Source: Hyparrhenia diplandra
Taxonomy: Eukaryota; Streptophyta; Magnoliopsida; Poales; Poaceae
NCBI GenBank assembly: GCA_015847255.1
Contig: JADLZK010013191.1
Coordinates: 140,260 to 204,259 of the forward strand
Length of the DNA stretch: 64,000 nt
Reading direction: 5' to 3'
Positions 11,105 to 22,140 of this stretch are shown piece by piece. How positions within the stretch are numbered: position 1 is the first letter of the stretch; every line of letters starts with the position of its first letter. Both the position numbers and the translations under genes were made by a program. The notes under the pieces are model-generated. The model ran no database searches and was not told the origin of the DNA. It saw only the letters and a list, made by a program, of their open reading frames with translations.

Positions 11105-11139
11105 GCAAATCAGTCAGGTCAGCGGGAAGTTTTTGGTTA
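11105..11139 (+). repeat. left half of a split direct repeat flanking the PIF-like element
   Basis: 'caaatcagtcaggtcagc' followed by 'ggaagttttt' and TTA recurs at 18465-18501. When the transposon 11140-18448 and one TTA are set aside, 11105-11139 joins to 18452-18463 and forms one copy of a roughly 48-bp tandem repeat whose second copy is 18465-18512. Confidence 0.75.
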
Positions 11140-11863
11140 GGCTGTCCGCACCGGCAAACTGTAAAGCTTCCTCCAGGTGCGTTTTACCGGACAAAAGGCT
11201 GCAGCGGGGCACGGTAAATACAACGCTACGCCCCCGAATGCCAACTGTGGCGGAGGTAGCGAGCGCGCATGCTACGTGCCACGTGGCACGGGGCCCGCGC
11301 ATCTGGCGCCTCCCAACTGCCCGGGAACAGCCACCGAGAGGGAGCAGTCTGCCTCTAGCGCCGGCCGCCGCAAAATCGCCGTCGTTCAGGTCAGCGGCGT
11401 CGGATACCGTGCTTTCGAGGAGCTGCCACCCGGAGTCGCCACCCGCCCCACCCTGGAGAGGCGCCGCCGCTCTCGCGCCCGATCCTGCGTGAAGGGGGAA
11501 GGAGAGAAGGGAATGGCCGGCGGAGAGCTATCCATGCCCCCGGCTGCCTCGCCTCGGGCGGAGTGAGGGAGTAGACGGCGCTCGGCTGGCTGCTTTGGAT
11601 CGCCTCGACGCTACCGGCAGGCGGGCTTTGTCCCCGCGACCTCCCTCGCCCGGCGGCGAGCACCTTGAGCAGCGACGGCGCCTCAAAGACCGGGGCGCCC
11701 CCGCGGATGAGCTCATGGACACACCGAGGTCGCTGTCGGAGGACGCCAGGGGCCGCCCGGCCCGCCCATGGCTGCCGGGCATCGGGCGGTTGTTGCGGGT
11801 TGTTGCTCCGGCCCATGGCCACATCGCAAGCGTCGAGACGGAGCAGAACGGGAGGAGGAGAGT

Positions 11864-12142
11864 TGTCGAGACACCTCACATGGGAGACTCTACATCTCCG
11901 GGCCCGCCCAAGAGGAGTCATTTTGAGTGTCAAGCTCATTGGGCCGGAGGGCCGGAAACCCAAGTCCATCCAGCTCTCTACCGAGTGAGATAAAGGCAAG
12001 ACGGAGAAGCACGGAAGCAACATCGATCATATTCATACACTTTACTTGTATCGAGCTTACTTTCCCTTGTAATAGATCTAGTTGAACTCGCGCCCGGCGA
12101 TCGTACTATTACTAAGTTCGCCGGATCCTTCCGGTCTTAACA
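11864..12142 (+). repeat. 5' LTR of the nested chromovirus
   Basis: It begins TGTCGAGACACC and ends TCTTAACA. It aligns with 17350-17638. Confidence 0.9.
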
Positions 12143-12820
12143 CCGTATCGGCTCTCCACCGTTCGGGGCCTGCGGTGGATCCCCTCCCTCCCTCCCACTT
12201 CCCACTTCACTGCGCTGCGGCGCTCCGGCGCCATGGACCCGTCGTGACGCCCGAGGTTCGGCGGATTGATTGACCGCGGCTCTCCGATCTTCAGCGGGGA
12301 GTTAGTGCGGCGGGCCGTGTCGGCGGCGCCGCGTCGGCGGTGGGCAAAGACCGTCCAGCGGCTTCGATTCCATCGGTCGGCGTCGCCATACTCGAGAACT
12401 ACGCGCCGCGCCCGGTACACCCGCCCGCCCGCCGTCGCGGACAAGCTGGAAGGCGGACACTTCGACAATCGCCTCTCCACCTGCGGCGGCGGCGTCACCG
12501 GCCTCGAGTCCGTGCGCTACACGAGATCAAGGCGGCTCGAGGCGGCTGGCGTCGGCGATCTGGTGTCTGTGCGGCCCGGACTTAGCGTCGTGGAGGACCA
12601 GCGTCGAGTTCCATGTTCAACCTTTGTGCCGTCACGGATCGCGGTCGATGCGCGAGGATCGGCCCGGCCGTCCACTGCGGCGGTTGGATCGATCGAGTTG
12701 GATGCCGCGCGCGCCCACCGGGCCGGCGAGAACACCAACCTGCCCGGCGGGCACCGTGATGCGAGACTACGGGTGGCGGGGCGGGGGTGCGTTCAGCGCC
12801 TTGCCCTGCCCGCCAATGGT

Positions 12821-14053
12821 ATGTTCTTCGATCCTACCCAGTTCCATTCATCCGTTCAGGGCATCGATCCACCATTCAATCCTGTTTATCATCCACCCCC
12901 AATTCAGAATCTACCCCCAATTCCGAATCCTCACAATTCCCCGGAAGCTCCTCCTACCTACCCACCAATTTATCCCCCTCCTCCTCCATATCCACCACCC
13001 AATCCGCCTGACCCCAACCTTCCCATACAACCATACCAATTTCCCAATTACAACACCCCACCCCGGTCCTATGGTCACCCACCAGACTATTTTCCCCACA
13101 ACCACAATCCCAATCACCATCCCGATTACCGTCACCATCACAATTCCGATCTAGGCCAGTTACCCAAGCTCCAATTCCCACAATTCGATGGTGATAATCC
13201 TACACTCTGGCTTACACGTGCTACCAATTACATCAAAATGTACCACGTCCATCCTACCATGTGGATTACAGTCTCTACTCACCATTTTGTCCAAGCTGCT
13301 GCACGCTGGCTCCAGTCCGTAGAGCGTAGGCTCGCCCACATCACCTGGCCTGAATTTGCTGCTCTGATTCATGAGCGGTTCAGCCGTGACGAGCATGAGC
13401 TTCTCCTTCGCCAAATGTTCCACATCCACATGACAACAACGGTCACCGACTATGTCGATCGCTACACTGCTTTAGTGGAGCAACTATCACCCTACCAGCC
13501 CAACCCCGATGCCCTGTCACACGTCCAACGGTTTATCGATGGCTTGCGCCCTGATATCCGTCAAATTCTTATGGTTGCTCGACCACAAACCTTGGATGCT
13601 GCGAGTTCCTTGGCCTTGTTGCAGGAAGAAGCGCTGGACCAAGGCACCCGGCGGGAGTTCAAGGCACCTGAGAGCAGTACTTTTGCTCGGAACGCTTCTG
13701 TCAAGGGTGCTTTACCTCTGCCGCCTGCCCCGGCTCGACTACACCCGGGAGACGCTCCAGCTGCAGGCCGTCTGCCTGATGATAGGCGCTCTGCACCGCG
13801 CAACATCGATGACAGACTTCTCTCTCTTCACAACTATCGCAAGGCCAGAGGCTTATGTGTTCGCTGTGGTGACAAGTGGGCTCCTGGACACCGTTGCGCA
13901 CCGGTCCCTCAAGTTCATGCTTTGCAGGAGGTGTGGGCTCTCTGTTCTGATGCATTTGAAGACTTGTTGCTAGCACCTCAACTTGAACCTGAGCCGGAAC
14001 CAACAGGCACTGCTGCTGGGCAAGCTCTGTCTCTTACTTCGTGTGCAACTTAG
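12821..14053 (+). pseudogene. gag of the nested chromovirus
   Basis: One open frame runs from a non-ATG position near 12266 through 14053. The likely protein start is the ATG at 12821 (MFFDPTQFHSS), after the GC-rich leader. A proline/histidine-rich N-terminal section (about 12830-13150) precedes the gag domain (LGQLPKLQFPQFDGDNPTLW; HERFSRDEHELLLRQMFHIH). The zinc knuckle follows near 13850 (GLCVRCGDKWAPGHRCA). It ends at a TAG before the protease. Gag itself looks intact, but the downstream frames are not. Confidence 0.82.
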
Positions 14054-14545
14054 GGTCAAGATTTTGGCACTTTACAGTTTTAAGGCCAGCTCCTCGGTCA
14101 GGATGTGCTGATTCTGGTGGACTCTGGGAGCAGTCATTCATTCTTAAGCACTTCTGTTGCTGAGAAATTTGGCAATCTTCAGCCGTTACAGCATCCAATG
14201 ACAGTGAAGCTTGCTGATGGTACAGTGGTCTCGTGTGACTATGAAATTCAGAATGCTGCATGGTCAGTTCAGGGATACACCTTCCATTCTACTCTGCGGG
14301 TCATTCCTTTGGGATCCTTCGACATCATCTTGGGCATCGACTGGTTGAGGGCTTTCTCACCCATGAAGTCTGATTGGGCGGCTAAGTGGTTATACATACC
14401 TTATGGTTCAGGCCACATCAGGCTGCAAGGCATTCGCCAGTCTGCCGATCCCCCCGCCGATCCTTCAATTTGTTTCACATTGCCTTTGAGCTTCCGCCCG
14501 ATGACGATCGCAGCGACCTCAGCACGGAGATTGGCGGCTTGTTGA
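14054..14545 (+). pseudogene. aspartic protease of the nested chromovirus
   Basis: 14105-14545 reads MLILVDSGSSHSFLSTSVAE and later FDIILGIDWL, the DSG and ILG motifs of retroviral-type aspartic proteases. It is separated from gag by a stop and from RT by a frameshift near 14545-14580. Confidence 0.8.
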
Positions 14546-14579
14546 TGAGTACTCTGCTTTATTCGAAGAACCCACAGAG

Positions 14580-16436
14580 TTGCCTCCCCGTCGAAGCTGT
14601 GTCCATACTATTCCACTTGTTCCGGGCGCTTCTCCGGTGGCGATTCGGCAGTACCGCTATAAGCCGGCCTTGAAGGATGAAATTGAGAGACAGGTGTCTG
14701 ATATGCTTCGGTCAGGGATGATCCAGCCAAGATCCAGCGCCTTTTCTTCCCCAGTGCTGTTGGTTCGCAAGAAAGATGACTCGTGGCGATTTTGCGTCGA
14801 TTATCGCCAGCTCAATGCCTTAACAGTCAAGTCAAAGTTCCCCATTCCTGTCGTCGATGAATTGCTTGACGAGTTAGCTCACGCTCGCTGGTTCACTTGC
14901 TTGGATCTCCGCTCAGGATTCAACCAGATTCGTCTTGCGCCGGGTGAAGAACACAAAACAGCGTTTCAAACGCATTCGGGACAATTTGAGTATACAGTTA
15001 TGTCGTTTGGCCTGACGGGAGCACCAAACACATTTCAGGGTGCCATGAATTCGACACTGAAGCCTGCCCTCCGCAAGTTTGCCGTGGTCTTCTTCGATGA
15101 CATACTTATCTATAGCGCTTCCTTGTCCGACCATTTGAGCCATATCAAGCAAGTCTTTCAGTTGCTGGAGGCTGACAACTGGAAAATCAAGTTCTCCAAA
15201 TGCCAGTTCGGGCGTCAGTCAATTTCATACCTTGGCCATGTTATCAGTGCCCGTGGTGTTGCTACTGACCCAAGCAAGATTTCTTCCATTCAGTCGTGGC
15301 CTCCACCTCAGGACACCAAAGAACTTCGCAGCTTCCTGGGCCTCGCCGGTTATTACCGGAAGTTTATCAGAAACTTTGCTCTGATCGCCAGACCTCTGAA
15401 TGATTTGTTGAAAAAAGGGGTTCAGTTTGTTTGGACCACAGCCCATGACTCAGCCTTTCAAGCTCTCAAGGAGGCTCTTGTTTCAGCGCCTGTTTTATCC
15501 TTGCCTGATTTCACTAAGGCGTTCTCTATTCAGACTGATGCTAGCGATTCAGGCGTCGGGGCTGTCTTGCTGCAGGATGGGCATCCATTGGCCTTCGTCA
15601 GTAAGTCTTTGGGACCACGCACCCGACTGCTATCTACCTACGAAAAGGAGTCCCTTGCTATCATTGTGGCGGTCGAGCAGTGGTGCTCCTATTTACAACA
15701 CGCTGAGTTCGTGATCTATTCTGACCAACGCAGCCTGATTCACCTCGGCGATCAACGCCTCCACACCAACTGGCAGCGAAAGATGCTCCATAAGTTAGCT
15801 GGCCTCCAGTACCGTGTTGTCTACAAGCCGGGCGTCTCTAACTCTGCAGCCGACGCTTTGTCGCGCCACCCAGCTCCACCCGCTCAGCTGCAAGCTATCT
15901 CATCTACTACCCCGGTATGGATGAATGACTTGTTGGCCGGCTATGCTAATGACCCCGAGGCTCAGTCCATCCTCTCCGAGCTGGCCATTCACCCACAGAG
16001 TCGCCATCCATTCACTCTTCAGTCGGGTGTCATCAGGCATTCTGGTCGCATTTGGTTGGGCTCAAACGTTGCTTTTGCGGCCGGCGCATCTGTCTGCTCT
16101 CCACGGCGGTCAATTGGAGGCCACTTTCGGGGTTTTTTCTGTGACATCTGGCGGGATCAGCGGCTCTTCTATTGGCGAGGTATGAAAAAGTCAGTCAAGG
16201 ACTATGTGGCTGCTTGTTCTGTATGCTTGCAAGCCAAGCCAGACCGTTCGCTCTACCGGTGCATTTGTCCCCCCGCCGTTCCTGAAGCTTGGGAGGTGTT
16301 GACAATGGATTTCATCAATGGCCTTCCGACATCGGGGCATACCAACTGCATAATGGTGACAGTCGACAAGTTCAGTAAGTTTGCCATCTTTATTCCCCTG
16401 CACCATCCGTTCGCGGTACGCTTACGATTCTTGTGA
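14580..16436 (+). pseudogene. RT, RNase H and partial integrase of the nested chromovirus
   Basis: A continuous 618-codon frame. The RT palm starts with RSSAFSSPVLLVRKKDDSWR, with SGFNQIRL and the active site FFDDILIYS near 15090-15115. RNase H follows with QTDASDSGVGAVLLQDG. The integrase HHCC zinc region includes DYVAACSVCLQAKPDRSLY. The start of the integrase core is LTMDFINGLPTSGH. A frameshift and stop at 16434-16436 truncate the integrase soon after the first catalytic aspartate region. Confidence 0.88.
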
Positions 16437-17336
16437 CACTTCTGGATCAGGCTTTCCGCCACCATGGGCTGCCAGTCAAGATTGTCTCGGACAAGGATCC
16501 CCTGTTCACAAGCAACTTTTGGCAAGATCATTTCAAAATTTGCTCAAGATCGATCGCACATGAGCTCGCGTACCACCCCGATCGGCGGCGGTGAGCGGGT
16601 CAACCAATGCATCGAGACATATCGAGGTGCCGTTCCTCCTGCCCTCGGCGGTTTGGCTCAAGTTCCTCTAAACTGCGAGTATTGGTACAACACTAGCGTC
16701 ATTCCTCTTTGGGACATTCACCTTTTGAGGTGCTCTGACGGCCGTTAAGCCTCGCGGCTGGGTATTTCTTGACTTAGATGCGGTTGCTCATTTGTTGGTA
16801 CAATGCTTGAAGAGCGTCAGGCTATGCTCGATTCAGTGCGCCAACACCTTCTTCGTGCCTTGGCGTATGAAATCATAGCGGATAAGCCACGCAGTCGAGC
16901 AGCTGATTTCTTTGTGGGGATTTCGTTTATTATCGTCTTGACCATATGTGTAGAGCTTCGTTGGCGCCTCGCTCTCATCACAAGTTATGCTTCAAGTACC
17001 GGGGCCTTACAAGATTATTGCCAAGATTGGTGGCGTCGCATACAAGCTTGAGCTTCCTCCATCTGCCACAATTCATCCTTGTCTTCCATGTTTATTTTGT
17101 TGAAGCCGGCTCATTCTTCGATCCACGGTGACAAACTCTCCTCTCCCGGATGTTGATGATGCCTTGCGGGTTCGAGAGTGTGCTCGGACTTCGTCTCCAT
17201 CGCCATGTGCTTCCCCGGATTCCTCGAGGTTCTCATCCGATTGGAGTGGCCTCTCGTGGGACCTCGCCACAGGAAGACCTCGGACGCCGTCAAACGGCGC
17301 TTCCGGTGGCACCGGCCAGGGGACATGCCGGGACTC
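16437..17336 (+). pseudogene. decayed integrase C-terminus and chromodomain remnant
   Basis: Broken frames still show ERVNQCIETY (16590-16620), NCEYWYNTSV (16670), LAPRSHHKLCFKY (16955) and a chromodomain core DWSGLSWDLAT (about 17238). At least four frameshifts lie between them. Confidence 0.75.
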
Positions 17337-17349
17337 AAGGAGGGGGCAC
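17337..17349 (+). other. polypurine tract of the nested chromovirus
   Basis: AAGGAGGGGGCAC lies directly before the 3' LTR and matches the tract of element 1 at ten of thirteen positions. Confidence 0.75.
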
Positions 17350-17638
17350 TGTCAGCACACCTCACATGGGAGACTCTACATCTCGAGTCCGGCCCAAGAG
17401 GAGGCGTACTCGGAGTGTCAAGCTCATTGGGCCGGAGTGGGCCGGAAACCCAAGTCCATCCAGCTCTACCGCCGAGTGAGATAAAGGCAAGACGGAGAAG
17501 CACGGAAGCAACATCGATCATATTCATACACTTTACTTGTATCGGTAGCTTACTTTCCCTTGTAATAGATCTAGTTGAACTTCGCCGCCGGGCGATAAAT
17601 CTGTTACTAAGTTCGTCGGATCCTTCCGGGTCTTAACA
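17350..17638 (+). repeat. 3' LTR of the nested chromovirus
   Basis: 289 bp, TGTCAGCACACC to TCTTAACA, followed by the target duplicate AGAGT. Confidence 0.9.
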
Positions 17639-18448
17639 AGAGTCCAACGCGAGGAGCCGCCGCCGAGGAGGAGGATGCCGGCGCAGCCGGCGACGAAGCC
17701 GCGAGGATAGCCACCCGAGGCGCCGGCGGAGGTGGTGGACGCATCCGGCCGCGCCGCCCATGGCCACATCGCTGCCGCTCGCGCTGCGCCGCCATGGCCG
17801 CGCCACGCCGGCACGCTGGCGCCGCTTCCTCCATCGCCGCCACCCCCCATACATCCCTCGCGGTGGACGGCTCCAAAGACGCCGGCTGGGCCCGCGGGCG
17901 TGGCATGCAGGAGGCCCGCCGCTGGGGCCGGGATGTTCGTGTTGGTGACCGCAGCGAGGTCCCAACTCCCAAGGCACCTGGGCGTCGCCCCACAGGCCCC
18001 CACGCCGCCCGCGCCCACGCGGGGCGCGGCGCCCGAGGTCCCCGCCGGCCTCTTCCGGTGTTCGGCGACCGCCTCTCTCCAACATCGCCACACCTCCTGT
18101 CGCGGGGCCGCCGAGACCACCCACCGCCCGCTGTTCCTGCTGCTCCCTGCGCCCCGCCTCGCTGTTCGACCGCTCAGACCGCTTTGCGGTGGCCATGCAC
18201 TGGTGACTCCGGACCAGCGAGGTCTCCATCGCGGAGGCAGCTACGGTAGTGCGGCTGCGGTGGGGAGTGATGGCGACGACGACGAGGAAAGAGAAAATAT
18301 ACTGACATGTGGGACCCATGTGGTGGTAGTTTATATAAATGATGGTATAGAGTACGGATGAGTACGGGACAACTGGCTACGGAGGAGTGACTAGGATGAA
18401 ATATTCTTTTTAAAGGATGAATTTAAAGGACGACGAGTGCGGATAGCC

Positions 18449-18885
18449 TTAGACGTGCAAAATGCAAATCAGTCAGGTCAGCAGGAAGTCTTTTCGTTAG
18501 ACGTGCAAAATTAAGAGTCAGATGGACGCTGGTCAGCACGTACCGTCCATCCCACCGCCCGTGGATGTGCAAGCATGCAGCAACTCGCTATGGACGCTGG
18601 TGTGTACGTGGACCACGCGGCTGGGCCCGCGCAGAGAATCCTTGAGGGAGAAGCAACCACTCACCATTCGCCCCAGCTGCCTTCTCTTCTCCCGGCCAGT
18701 CTCCTAGTAGCTAGCTAAACGTGTTCCATCCCCCACACGGATCCGTAGCTACACAGCCTACAGCGACGTACTACTAGGTCGAGATCAGCTAACAATTAAC
18801 CATCTCTCTCGGTTCCATCTCTCTCGCCAAGTAGCTGGCTTCAATTCGCCTTGCTGAACCTGTTCGTCTCCTGCGATCGATCTTA
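18449..18885. other. no gene seen; right half of the split direct repeat
   Basis: 18449-18512 holds the TTA duplicate, the rest of the interrupted repeat copy and the intact second copy (18465-18512). The rest to 18885 shows no convincing coding sequence. Confidence 0.5.
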
Positions 18886-19090
18886 GGGGGTGTTTAGTTG
18901 CTGAAATATTTTGGGTTTGGTTCTTTGTAGTACTTTTCGTTTATATTTGGTAATTATTGTGCCACCATAGACTAATTAGGCTCAAAAGATTCGTCTCGCA
19001 CTTTCTAGCCAAACTGCACAATTAGTTTTTTTATTTATCTACATTTAATGCTCCATGCATGCGTCAAGAGATTCGATGTGACGGATACTG
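18886..19090. mobile_element. Tourist-like MITE remnant
   Basis: It starts after TTA with GGGGGTGTTTAGTTG. It aligns through 'aggctcaaaagattcgtctc' and 'ttaatg(c/t)tccatgcatg' with the complete MITE at 46893-47135. The right terminal repeat is lost. Confidence 0.6.
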
Positions 19091-19379
19091 CAGTAGTAGC
19101 CGAGAAGCCAAAATAAAGTAGAATTCCACGAGAGATCATCAATGCATCATCCATCACACCTTAATTTTCCGGCCCCGTCCTGACCGCTGTGTCTCTACAA
19201 AATAAACAACTTTGAAACTTGCGTTTGTGTTTGTATCTTGGAAACTCTATTTCTTCTTAATGAAAAAAATTAAACAAAAACACCTGCAGCTCGAGAGCAA
19301 GGAATTCAAATTTGTGTCCACCCAAATATATACTACTACTGGATCGATGATACAGGTTTGGAACAATCAGCTAGCTATG
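19091..19379. other. no feature seen
   Basis: AT-rich intergenic sequence without a recognisable frame or repeat end. Confidence 0.4.
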
Positions 19380-20033
19380 CTATGACGACGACGGGTCGCC
19401 AGTCTGGAGCAGAAACCTCTCCAACTCAGGCAGGGTCCAGTCGGACGTTGCCTGGCGACGACGAGGCGATCTGTATATCTTTGCGATCACAGTATCGCAG
19501 CCTGCGATACCGAATTCCACCATCAGCCAGCCTCCAGGCTGCTCCGTGGCCGTCATCCCCGATCCCGAGCCGGGTGAGGACGCCGGTATTCTTTCCCACG
19601 AGAGGTTGCACGTGTAGCCACCGGCGCTTTCCTTGTACTTCCTTCCTGCCTGTCTCATTCCGCCACCGACCCATGCGCAAGCGACGGTCCGCGACCTCCT
19701 CGTCGTCGGCCGAAGCGACGGTCTGCGACCTCCTCGTCGTCGGCCGGGTGCGCCGCTGGCTGGCGGCGGGGCTGCTGCTGAAGTCATGAAAGAAGTACCA
19801 CACCTCGTGTTCGCCACCATCGCCGCCTGTTCCTGGAGCTGCTGCGTACTCGCGGCGCAGAGATCGAAGGGGCTGCCGCGTAAACGTCCGCTTGTTTGAT
19901 CAAGCTCGCGGCGGAGTTGTGGAACTTCGCCCGGCGATTTTTGGCGGCGCAGGTAACTCTCGATGAGCTGCAACGGCGTCGGGCTAAAAATTGTTCCTAC
20001 GACTACGGCAGGAGCTGACTCCAGTTCGTCCAT
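19380..20033 (-). pseudogene. NAC-domain transcription factor pseudogene
   Basis: NAC proteins are plant DNA-binding transcription factors. The minus strand from ATG 20033 reads IFSPTPLQLIESYLRR, like NAC subdomain A. GEHEVWYFFHDFSSS (near 19800, another frame) matches the WYFF block of subdomain C. PGGWLMVEFGIAG followed by VIAKIYRSPR (about 19480-19530) matches the WLMxEY...CKIYxSPR end of subdomains D/E. These blocks lie in different frames, so at least two frameshifts have occurred. A single 217-codon frame passes through the locus but only part of it is NAC-like. A 34-bp tandem duplication at 19679-19746 shifts the frame. A telobox-like 'accctaaaccctaaa' lies about 70 bp upstream of the start. 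Confidence 0.65.
19679..19746. repeat. 34-bp tandem duplication inside the NAC pseudogene
   Basis: Two copies (19679-19712 and 19713-19746) differ at a single position. The length is not a multiple of three, so the duplication by itself changes the reading frame. Confidence 0.85.
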
Positions 20034-20362
20034 GGCGCGCGCCGCCCGGCGCCCGGGCGGTCTGTCGTTGATGGCGGCATCTTAAATACTACGCGAGTCA
20101 ACCCTAAACCCTAAAGTCTACAAGCGCGTTATGACGAAAATGGCCGCCGCGAGTCACCGTTTGGGTTTTAGTGTACACGGTGTCCAGATAGCGATAGCAG
20201 CGGGCGGCGTCGTCGCCTGGTGCCGTCGCAGCGTCTCGCTTGGCGGTTGCTGCCGTGTCGCTTCGCTAGCACTCAGCGCCGCCGCCCTGCGGACGAAGGA
20301 CTTCGGGGACGCTGAGTCTGAGTCGCCGGTCGGAAGGAAGTGTTTTCTCTCTTTTTAATATA

Positions 20363-21863
20363 CTAGGAAAAGTGCCCGTGCGTTGCAACGGAATCTGCAC
20401 CACGCAGAGCTCATTCAACACTTGCCTTTTGTTTTTGCAAGGAGCCTATTTTGTTATATTTAATTGGAGTCTTTTTTTTCCCAAAATCTAAATCAAATAA
20501 ATTTAGGATTATTGCTATTAAAAATTTACAATAAGAGTCTTATATGTGAGAATAAGTAAAGACAAAACATTTGCCCCAAGTAGTGTAGGTCACCACAACG
20601 GTGCGCTGCTCGCCACTCTCCAACTATGACTCTGCTCCATGGCTACAGTATAGGTTCCCATTCGTCTGCGCCACGCTCACCTCTGTTACCACCATGAGTG
20701 TGCTCGTCGATCGCAAGCTAGTTCTCCGATCCATGTAGATGTTTTATGGAATCTACACTGTAGACCCTGACGCTGATGAGCGTTGCGGAGCTATTCATGC
20801 GGGAGGACGTAGGGCTCACAAACGCCGAGGTCGAGGTGCTATCAGTGTCCATGAATGTCTTCATGCTCGCGTCCGTCCTCGACGCCGGCTATGTGGCCGA
20901 CCACCTGGGCCACCGCCGCACCCTCATGCTCGCCAACGCCTTCATCATGGCCGGCACCCTCGCCATGTCGCTGGCGGGTAGGCCGGCAGCTTCGCCGCGC
21001 TCATGGCGGCGCGCTTCGTCACCAGCGTAGGCTCTGGTTCGCCTGCGTCATCGTCCCCGTGTACAAAGCCGAGTCGCCGGCGTCCTCGCAAGGTGTCCTC
21101 TCATCGATGCTTGACGTATGCGTTTTGGATACATGCACCAGGCCACATGGACGGCCCATCATCCCGACAGCCCGATTTGGCTGATTCACATACCATGACA
21201 AATTGATTTTCTAATTAAAACTTACAACTCAGTTTCATTATTGAAAAAGGAAAAACAAAATAAAATAAACGCAGCGCTTCCAGAACAAAGCTCGAGTGTC
21301 CACTTAAATTAGCTCTACCACACCATTTACCAACAAATTTGCTCCAAACGAAGCAGTATTACAAAGAGAAAAATACTTTAATATTTATTTGAAGGGCTTT
21401 TCTCCTCTCCGAGGTTTATTCCCAAAGAGGGGGTTTGGAAATAGTTTTGAACAATTGAACCAGTAATTGATGCGCTCGATATAGAACCCCAAAAGCTGCG
21501 TCAATGGCCTGGGCTCAAAGATGGTTCAAGCTGGTAGCCCACCCCTCGCATCTTGTACTTCGCCTCCACCTGCCTCTCTACTTTTCGTTTTTCGAGGTGG
21601 GACTAAATAGCTCCGATCTCCGCACCACCCGATCATGACGACTTGTTGTGACTTGGTGATGGGCTCATCTCAATATTTGTATCCTTTATGGGCCCTCCGT
21701 TGGTCATCATGGGGATTGGCTGGCCTTTCGATTATCATGGCACAGCCCGGTAAACAAAAAAAAAGTGGGCAGGTGAAAAGCCCGGTGAAAAGCCCAAAGA
21801 GAAAAGGAGGTGAAAAAAAAAGAGGTGGGACTAAAATTTTCTCTCTTTATTAGTAGGTATAGA
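20363..21863 (-). mobile_element. non-autonomous Helitron carrying a transporter gene fragment
   Basis: On the minus strand it starts TCTATACCTACTAATAAAG (21863) preceded by A. It ends CCGTTGCAACGCACGGGC, then ACTTTTC and CTAG (20363) followed by T. A 5' TC, a GC hairpin close to a CTAG end and insertion between A and T are the hallmarks of Helitrons. No Rep/helicase gene is present. A second copy of the same 5' terminus lies at 22358, so the outer limit could be 22358 with an internal rearrangement. Inside is a piece of a polyol/sugar transporter gene. Confidence 0.75.
20640..21120 (+). pseudogene. captured polyol/monosaccharide transporter fragment (MFS)
   Basis: 20640-20710 reads YRFPFVCATLTSVTTMS, like the first membrane segment of plant polyol transporters. 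After an intron-like gap, 20766-20980 reads TLMSVAELFMREDVGLTNAE, then VFMLASVLDAGYVADHLGHR and LANAFIMAGTLAMSLAG. After a frameshift it continues ALMAARFVTSVG and VIVPVYKAE...SPASSQGVLSS to about 21115. These are the N-terminal helices and the sugar-transporter signature region of the major facilitator family. The gap between the two exon-like parts suggests DNA-level capture. Frameshifts and missing C-terminal helices make it non-functional. Confidence 0.75.
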
Positions 21864-22140
21864 TTATGCGATTTGGACAAGAAAACATATATATATGTAT
21901 GTGTAGAGTTTCGAGAGTATTTTTTGACATCCATATGTGGAAAGGGCGGATTTGGATACGTCGAGAAAAACGTGTTCCGTTGGAAATTGTAGAGAGGATT
22001 GAGAGGCTGATTTGGATACGTATATCCGTTGGTATGGGGGGGCAGGTGGCGAGGGTCTGGGGACAGGCTAGTAGTAAACGTGTTGCGTTGGAAGGTGGCG
22101 GAGACTTGGTGTAAGCATCGGGACTCAAGGTTATACGGAA

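Larger units (their letters stand above)
11864..17638 (+). mobile_element. second Ty3/gypsy chromovirus, nested, with TSD AGAGT
   Basis: A 5.8 kb element with LTRs at 11864-12142 and 17350-17638 (TG...CA), flanked by AGAGT at 11859-11863 and 17639-17643. The domain order is gag, protease, RT, RNase H, integrase, chromodomain on the plus strand. The LTRs differ at roughly 25 positions including indels (about 8-9 %), so it is older than the copy at 199-5995. Its proteins are related to that copy (same motif wording in RT and zinc knuckle) but clearly diverged. The primer-binding site after 12142 is degenerate. Confidence 0.92.
11140..18448. mobile_element. PIF/Harbinger-like non-autonomous DNA transposon carrying GC-rich fragments, with nested LTR element
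   Basis: The left terminus GGCTGTCCGCACCGGC pairs with the right terminus, whose reverse complement is GGCTATCCGCACTCGT. Both sides are flanked by TTA (11137-11139 and 18449-18451), as expected for PIF/Harbinger insertion. Without the nested chromovirus the element is about 1.5 kb. Its interior (11200-11863 and 17644-18290) is GC-rich with long overlapping frames on both strands, unlike the AT-rich flanks. This suggests captured genic sequence, though I do not recognise the donor gene. No transposase is present. Confidence 0.78.

Noticed and set aside
12266..12820. N-terminal extension of the nested element's gag
   Set aside because: The frame is open but begins at a non-ATG codon in the GC-rich leader and has no gag similarity. 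The ATG at 12821 was preferred.
17533..18361. Long overlapping ORFs on both strands in the PIF-like element
   Set aside because: Low-complexity GC-driven frames with no domain. They cross the LTR border in part.
20101..20115. Interstitial telomere repeat (ccctaaaccctaaa)
   Set aside because: Only two units. More likely a telobox-type motif or chance.
20131..20358. 75-codon ORF
   Set aside because: No homology recognised, and it ends beside the Helitron border.
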